Part shown: one piece after another, positions 60,480 through 64,000 of the stretch | Numbering within the stretch: the stretch's first letter is position 1 | How the letters are laid out: each line of letters begins with the position of its first letter | Origin: Anadara kagoshimensis | Lineage: Eukaryota > Mollusca > Bivalvia > Arcoida > Arcidae | Direction: 5' to 3' | NCBI GenBank assembly: GCA_021292105.1 | Contig: CM037870.1 | Span: forward strand, 45,526,576-45,590,575 | Length of the DNA: 64,000 nucleotides | Position numbers and translations under genes: made by a program | The notes under the pieces: model-generated | Databases searched by the model: none | What the model was told of the DNA's origin: nothing | Seen by the model: only the letters and a program-made list of their open reading frames with translations

Positions 60480-60690
60480 GATAACATACCCCAAAGTTAC
60501 CGGCTGCATTTAAAGATGATGGTATGCCCCCTGTGTAACTGCCTTCATCTTATACCCCCAGTGTGACTATTTGCATCTAAAACTGATCACATACCCCTAG
60601 TATGAATGTTTGTTTCCAAAGCTGTTCTTGTACCCCTAGTGTGACTGTCATCATCCAAAGTTGAAGTCATACCACAAGTTTTCATGGCTG
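60480..60690. repeat. Degenerate tandem array, unit about 40 bp
   Basis: ATACCCC(T/C)AGTGTGACT and a following GCATC(T/C)AAA word recur about five times. Confidence 0.7.
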
Positions 60691-61017
60691 CATCCAATTT
60701 AGCAGATTCCATGACCTCATCCACATGTTTTTATACACATCAAATCTTTATATAGGGATTCTTTTTGGCTGAAATATGAGACATAGCAACCTTAGAAATC
60801 TGGTCTTAGTTGACAGGTATTCTTAATATAGAGGTAGTCACTATAATATGTTTTACTTCCAGGCATCTTTTAATTATGATAAAACATCTTAGTAGGTTAC
60901 CTTACCTTATGACCAGCATTCCGAAGATTAAATATTGGGGTGGTGCAATATTTTTAAAATAGTTGTAAATTTATCTTTTATATTTTAAAAGTTGCATTTT
61001 TATTTTTGTATTTCTAG

Positions 61018-61125
61018 ATGTTGAAAGCACAGAGTTGGGCTAATTTGAGTGTATCAGACTCACATCTTTATCAACAGCTAGATGGAGGGTACCACACAGA
61101 CCACAGGCGTCATCCTAAATATAGG
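61018..61125 (+). CDS. Internal exon 6 of the plus-strand gene (last visible)
   Basis: The acceptor is GTATTTCTAG. The donor is the less typical GTTAGT. The exon is 108 nt, exactly 36 codons, and in phase 0 at both ends. It encodes MLKAQSWANLSVSDSHLYQQ and then a Gly/His/Arg-rich end (DGGYHTDHRRHPKYR). The Met at the first position is internal, because exon 5 ends in phase 0 just before it. The gene must continue, since no in-frame stop is reached, but I see no further exon before the right edge. The next intron therefore probably extends past the window, or the last exon lies undetected. Confidence 0.75.
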
Positions 61126-61164
61126 GTTAGTAGATATACTAGTGCTGTCTATGCTATGAAATTT

Positions 61165-61325
61165 CATTGTGTTTTTGACCCATAGAGAACCACCAACCTT
61201 CTGCAAGCAAATTGACAAACATTATCACAATAGGATCTGTCCCTAGTTGGATTTGAACCTCGGCAGTGAGAGGCACTGTGATCCATATTTGTGGGGTTTG
61301 GACCACTCTACCACAAATGTCCCAG
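61165..61325 (-). mobile_element. SINE A, 5' half, minus strand
   Basis: The plus strand reads CAAGCAAATTGACAAACATT, CAATAGGATCTGTCCC, GATTTGAACCTCGGCAGTGA, GAGGCACTGTGATCC and GGACCACTCTACCAC. It keeps the tRNA-like head with a fair B box, while the 3' half is missing. Confidence 0.75.
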
Positions 61326-62531
61326 TAAGCAGATACTCTGATCATACTAAGAAAGTCTTGACCACCACCCGACAGACAGCAAATTTTAACTGCTTAAGCT
61401 TCTACTGATCTATTAAGCGTCTTTTTCATGATCATCAATACAAGAATTCTTTCGTTAAAAATAACTTTTGATGTACAAAAATTATAATTTTAATTATCTG
61501 TATTTATAGTTAAGATCATTTAAATTTTTTACTACTTTACCTAGAAGTAGCTAGATTTTATAATGACCACATTTCCATATTAATAAAAGATAAGTATATT
61601 AAGTTTTAATAGTGCTTCCTTGATAGACTGTGGTAAAGTCCATCATTTTTATGCTGGTTACTCTTCTGTAATAGCCCAAGAGCTAGTGGGGTTTGAAATA
61701 TGTGTCAATGGCCAAAAGCTTTGAAGGTTGTTTCTGATAGAAAAATGTCTGTAGTTTTCGAATTTGGGCGTCTTGTGAATGAACTCGTTTCCGATTTTTT
61801 TTCAGACGCGAGTTTTTACACTAGAATCGCATTTTTCAGCCGGTTTTTCGGTAATTTGATAATTCTGCATTATGGACGCGATATGGCCTTAAAATGTCTT
61901 ATTACTGATGCGGTTATCAAGAATTATGATCATTGTTGACATTTAAGTTAAAAACTTCTTGATACATTTCAGATTTTTTTTTAAAATAACTATTTTAGGA
62001 AAAAAATAGACCAAAAATTTTGCGTTTTTAATATTTTGCCCTCTTTTATGTCTTATAAAAAAATAATAAAAGCATTTAAGTGAAATGTTTTACCATATTG
62101 TCACAGCCTAATGTGTTTTGCATTCAATAAAAGTAGCTGCATATCATTTGGTAGGAAATTGCGGCACCCACAGTGGAAAAACTTTCCCCTACCCCAAAAA
62201 TTGCAAATTTCTCAAAAAATCGATCTTTACTACAAATTTTGCTATTAGTTGCCATACTGATTGTTATACCGTGTAAGCTTTAATACTTGGGTGACAACAT
62301 TGAAGACCTCTAACTAAAAACTTCTTGTTAAGCATTCAATCTCAATTTTGTGGCCAATTTTAAACAACCGAGTTTTGCGTTTTTACTTAATCTTTATTCG
62401 TTAAAGTCTTGTAGCGCATTCAAAAAAGCCTGATTATCAATATACTATTTTATTTAGAATCCCTGATGTGTGTGCTTTATTGTGCAAGTATAATGTGTAA
62501 CAAAATCGTCACATTAACCCATTACCCACGA

Positions 62532-62537
62532 TTTATT
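62532..62537 (-). promoter_or_regulatory. Candidate polyadenylation signal for the minus-strand gene
   Basis: TTTATT on the plus strand reads AATAAA on the minus strand, about 110 bases after the stop codon of the nuclease-like frame. The spacing suits a short 3' UTR. In an AT-rich genome this hexamer is common by chance. Confidence 0.4.
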
Positions 62538-62646
62538 CTTCCCCTACCCCAATATGCTAACGATATGCGAATTCACGGGATATACTGTGTTAGTGCTCTT
62601 AGACAGGCTGGTTCAAAATAACTCGTATTCATTCAGAATTATAATT

Positions 62647-63999
62647 TCATTCATCATCAGTGTCTTCACTATCACTACTGTCGGATTCACGTACATCCTC
62701 ATCTTCTCCCATGTCATCCTCTGTAAAAGTTGTACTGTCCATCTTCAGTCTTATATCTTTCGGAATCTGTTCACCTTCAAACCAGTGAATCGCATACTTG
62801 TTATTTTCTTTTTTCCATCCATTTTCTTGTGGAGTATTTAATGTAGGACAACTGCAATTGGCATGTTTCCAAAAATATGCAACATATTCTGTTCGGAGGA
62901 TTTTCTGAACAAGAACACTTTTACAAGGAGGTAGTGAACTCGGATCGGCTCCTTTGAGCTTTTCTAATGGGTCAGTTTGATTTGTTGGAGCGTATTTCTC
63001 TCTGAAAATGGCAAATCGTGCCTCATTTACTGTTTTAATGTTTTTTTTGCCATACATTTCACAGACAAAAGATTCCATTACCTTCATATCTCTTTCATTA
63101 ACTCTTTGATTTGTTCCAATATTTGAGAAAACGCTTCTGAAAGTTGCACTTTTTTCAACGATATTATAAGGCCTAATTTTACCTTTTCTAAGAAATGCTG
63201 CAGTATAATCACATCCAGTGAAAGCATGGATAGCTGGAAGAACTTGGCACATTTCGATCCCAATTTCATTGGACAGTTTTGTTAGATCAATAAATCGCCT
63301 AGTATTGGTGCCGTCAGTGCCTGAATCCATCCATATGTTTGCATGTATTTGGTGACAATGATACAATAAAATAACCATTACATCCGTGTCATTTGCTCTA
63401 ACCACTACGTTAGGAGAATCGGACCTTGAGGCAATGTATTGCACATGTAAGGTGATCCTGGTATCTGCCTCCTCGTGGGTACAGGCAAGATTGGACACTT
63501 CACTGCACACTACTGTTGCATCATTTTCGCAATAGAATTGATGGCAGTGGTCCTCTGTTGCATAATATAATGTATGGCCTGCAAGAATGTCAGCATAGTT
63601 ATCATTCTTCCATTCTTGTAGCAAAAACGATAGTAATGACCTCTTGAAATTAGCAGATTTCAAAGCTGAACGGAAATCATGAGGTCGCTTTTGTTTTGGG
63701 CCCATTACTACAATATCTGGTCCACTGCTCTCTCCTCGCATATCTCTTTCAATATCTTTGATGGATGGATGGACATATGTGTCACAAACAAAGTGTATTT
63801 CTTTTGCCAGTTTACATAATAGCTTGAGAATGGTTTTGGCTACACCTTCAAAAGTATCTGGTAGGTTTGACAGCAACTGTATAAGGAACATGGCATCAAC
63901 GACATAAGCATCAATTTGATTTGCAGCTGGAGGATCAGAATGAGCCTTGCTCTCTAACATTTTCATAAGTATTGATTTGTCGGTTTTATTCATATTCCC
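62647..63999 (-). CDS. FEN1/XPG-like (PIN-fold) nuclease-family protein, 5' partial
   Basis: The frame is intronless and open to the window edge. The first Met at 63993 gives 448 residues, but two codons upstream are also open, so the true start is probably outside. Motifs in order, counted from that Met, are Asp33 in VVDAMFL, Asp71 in FVCDTY, HEEADTRI at 173-180, Asp202 and Asp204 in NDTDVMVI, and FTGCDYTAAF at 258-267. They match the spacing and order of the acidic metal ligands of the FEN1/XPG 5' nuclease fold (N region, I region, GCDY-type helical motif). The last 30 residues are Asp/Glu/Ser-rich. The C-terminal half between 290 and 410 is unrecognised. I recall large families of such proteins in cnidarian and mollusc genomes, usually unnamed. 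The base composition and the lack of introns suggest transposon carriage or retrocopying, but this is inference. Activity is untested. Confidence 0.75.
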   Translation of the reverse strand, partial: GNMNKTDKSILMKMLESKAHSDPPAANQIDAYVVDAMFLIQLLSNLPDTFEGVAKTILKLLCKLAKEIHFVCDTYVHPSIKDIERDMRGESSGPDIVVMGPKQKRPHDFRSALKSANFKRSLLSFLLQEWKNDNYADILAGHTLYYATEDHCHQFYCENDATVVCSEVSNLACTHEEADTRITLHVQYIASRSDSPNVVVRANDTDVMVILLYHCHQIHANIWMDSGTDGTNTRRFIDLTKLSNEIGIEMCQVLPAIHAFTGCDYTAAFLRKGKIRPYNIVEKSATFRSVFSNIGTNQRVNERDMKVMESFVCEMYGKKNIKTVNEARFAIFREKYAPTNQTDPLEKLKGADPSSLPPCKSVLVQKILRTEYVAYFWKHANCSCPTLNTPQENGWKKENNKYAIHWFEGEQIPKDIRLKMDSTTFTEDDMGEDEDVRESDSSDSEDTDDE

Positions 64000-64000
64000 G

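Larger units (their letters stand above)
58649..61017 (+). other. Intron between exons 5 and 6 (2.4 kb), phase 0
   Basis: The intron runs from GTAATA to TTTCTAG. It holds a MITE, a 5'-truncated SINE A and two degenerate tandem arrays, listed separately. The stretch 59050-59400 and the part between the two arrays (59870-60480) show only AT-rich sequence. Confidence 0.7.
61126..62646. other. Region between exon 6 and the minus-strand nuclease-like gene
   Basis: The first part holds a minus-strand SINE A relic and then AT-rich sequence. From about 61680 to the right edge the text changes. CpG dinucleotides become more frequent than in most of the window (for example GACGCGAG near 61805 and GGACGCGAT near 61874). 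This suggests that the stretch belongs to the same, more recent, insertion as the reading frame at 62647. No terminal repeat could be tested because the other end is outside the window. Confidence 0.45.

Overview
This window looks like a piece of an invertebrate animal genome. It is AT-rich, very gene-poor and depleted of CpG over most of its length. It is crowded with tRNA-derived SINEs, small DNA transposons (MITEs), minisatellites and microsatellites, and its only coding signals are short GT-AG-bounded exons separated by kilobases of intron. The repeat types (for example the copy near 18.9 kb that begins with a 'TATTATACCCTC' motif) and the gene at the right edge suggest a marine lophotrochozoan, most likely a mollusc. 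No search could be run, so the species is inference.

Plus-strand gene. Six exons form one consistent reading frame: 11151-11240, 14180-14273, 20006-20069, 53683-53830, 58539-58648 and 61018-61125. Every junction keeps phase and no stop is introduced. Together they encode about 200 internal residues of a larger protein. The gene therefore spans at least 50 kb here, is open at both ends, and holds a 33.6 kb intron. The fragment contains a stretch that reads like a ubiquitin-fold/Ras-association-like strand pair. I cannot name the protein with confidence; an ANKFN1/wide-awake-like protein is one weak guess.

Right edge, minus strand. At 62647-63999 lies a long intronless reading frame, open at the window edge, with the spaced acidic motifs of the FEN1/XPG-type 5' nuclease (PIN-like) fold. 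It looks like one member of a multi-copy, possibly transposon-borne, invertebrate family. It is not obviously related to the plus-strand gene.

Mobile DNA. The 33.6 kb intron carries a 5.3 kb element with 18-bp terminal inverted repeats and TTAA target duplications (20585-25877). Inside it is a 1.0 kb hAT-like element with a perfect 8-bp duplication, and an unoccupied copy of its target sequence lies only about 30 bp away. A second hAT-like MITE lies at 49836-50131. At least six short MITEs with CAGT...ACTG-type or related ends sit at TA or near-TA sites. About 21 copies of one SINE family (A), two or three of a second (B) and three of a third (C) are scattered on both strands. Families A and B share the same 3' tail.

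Tandem repeats. Three clear minisatellites lie at 8.4, 12.8 and 35.7 kb, and a nearly exact 1319-bp tandem duplication at 54.6-57.2 kb. There are several smaller or degenerate tandem arrays. Apart from those containing the exons and the right-edge gene, nearly all ATG-to-stop frames here are chance frames or fall in repeats.
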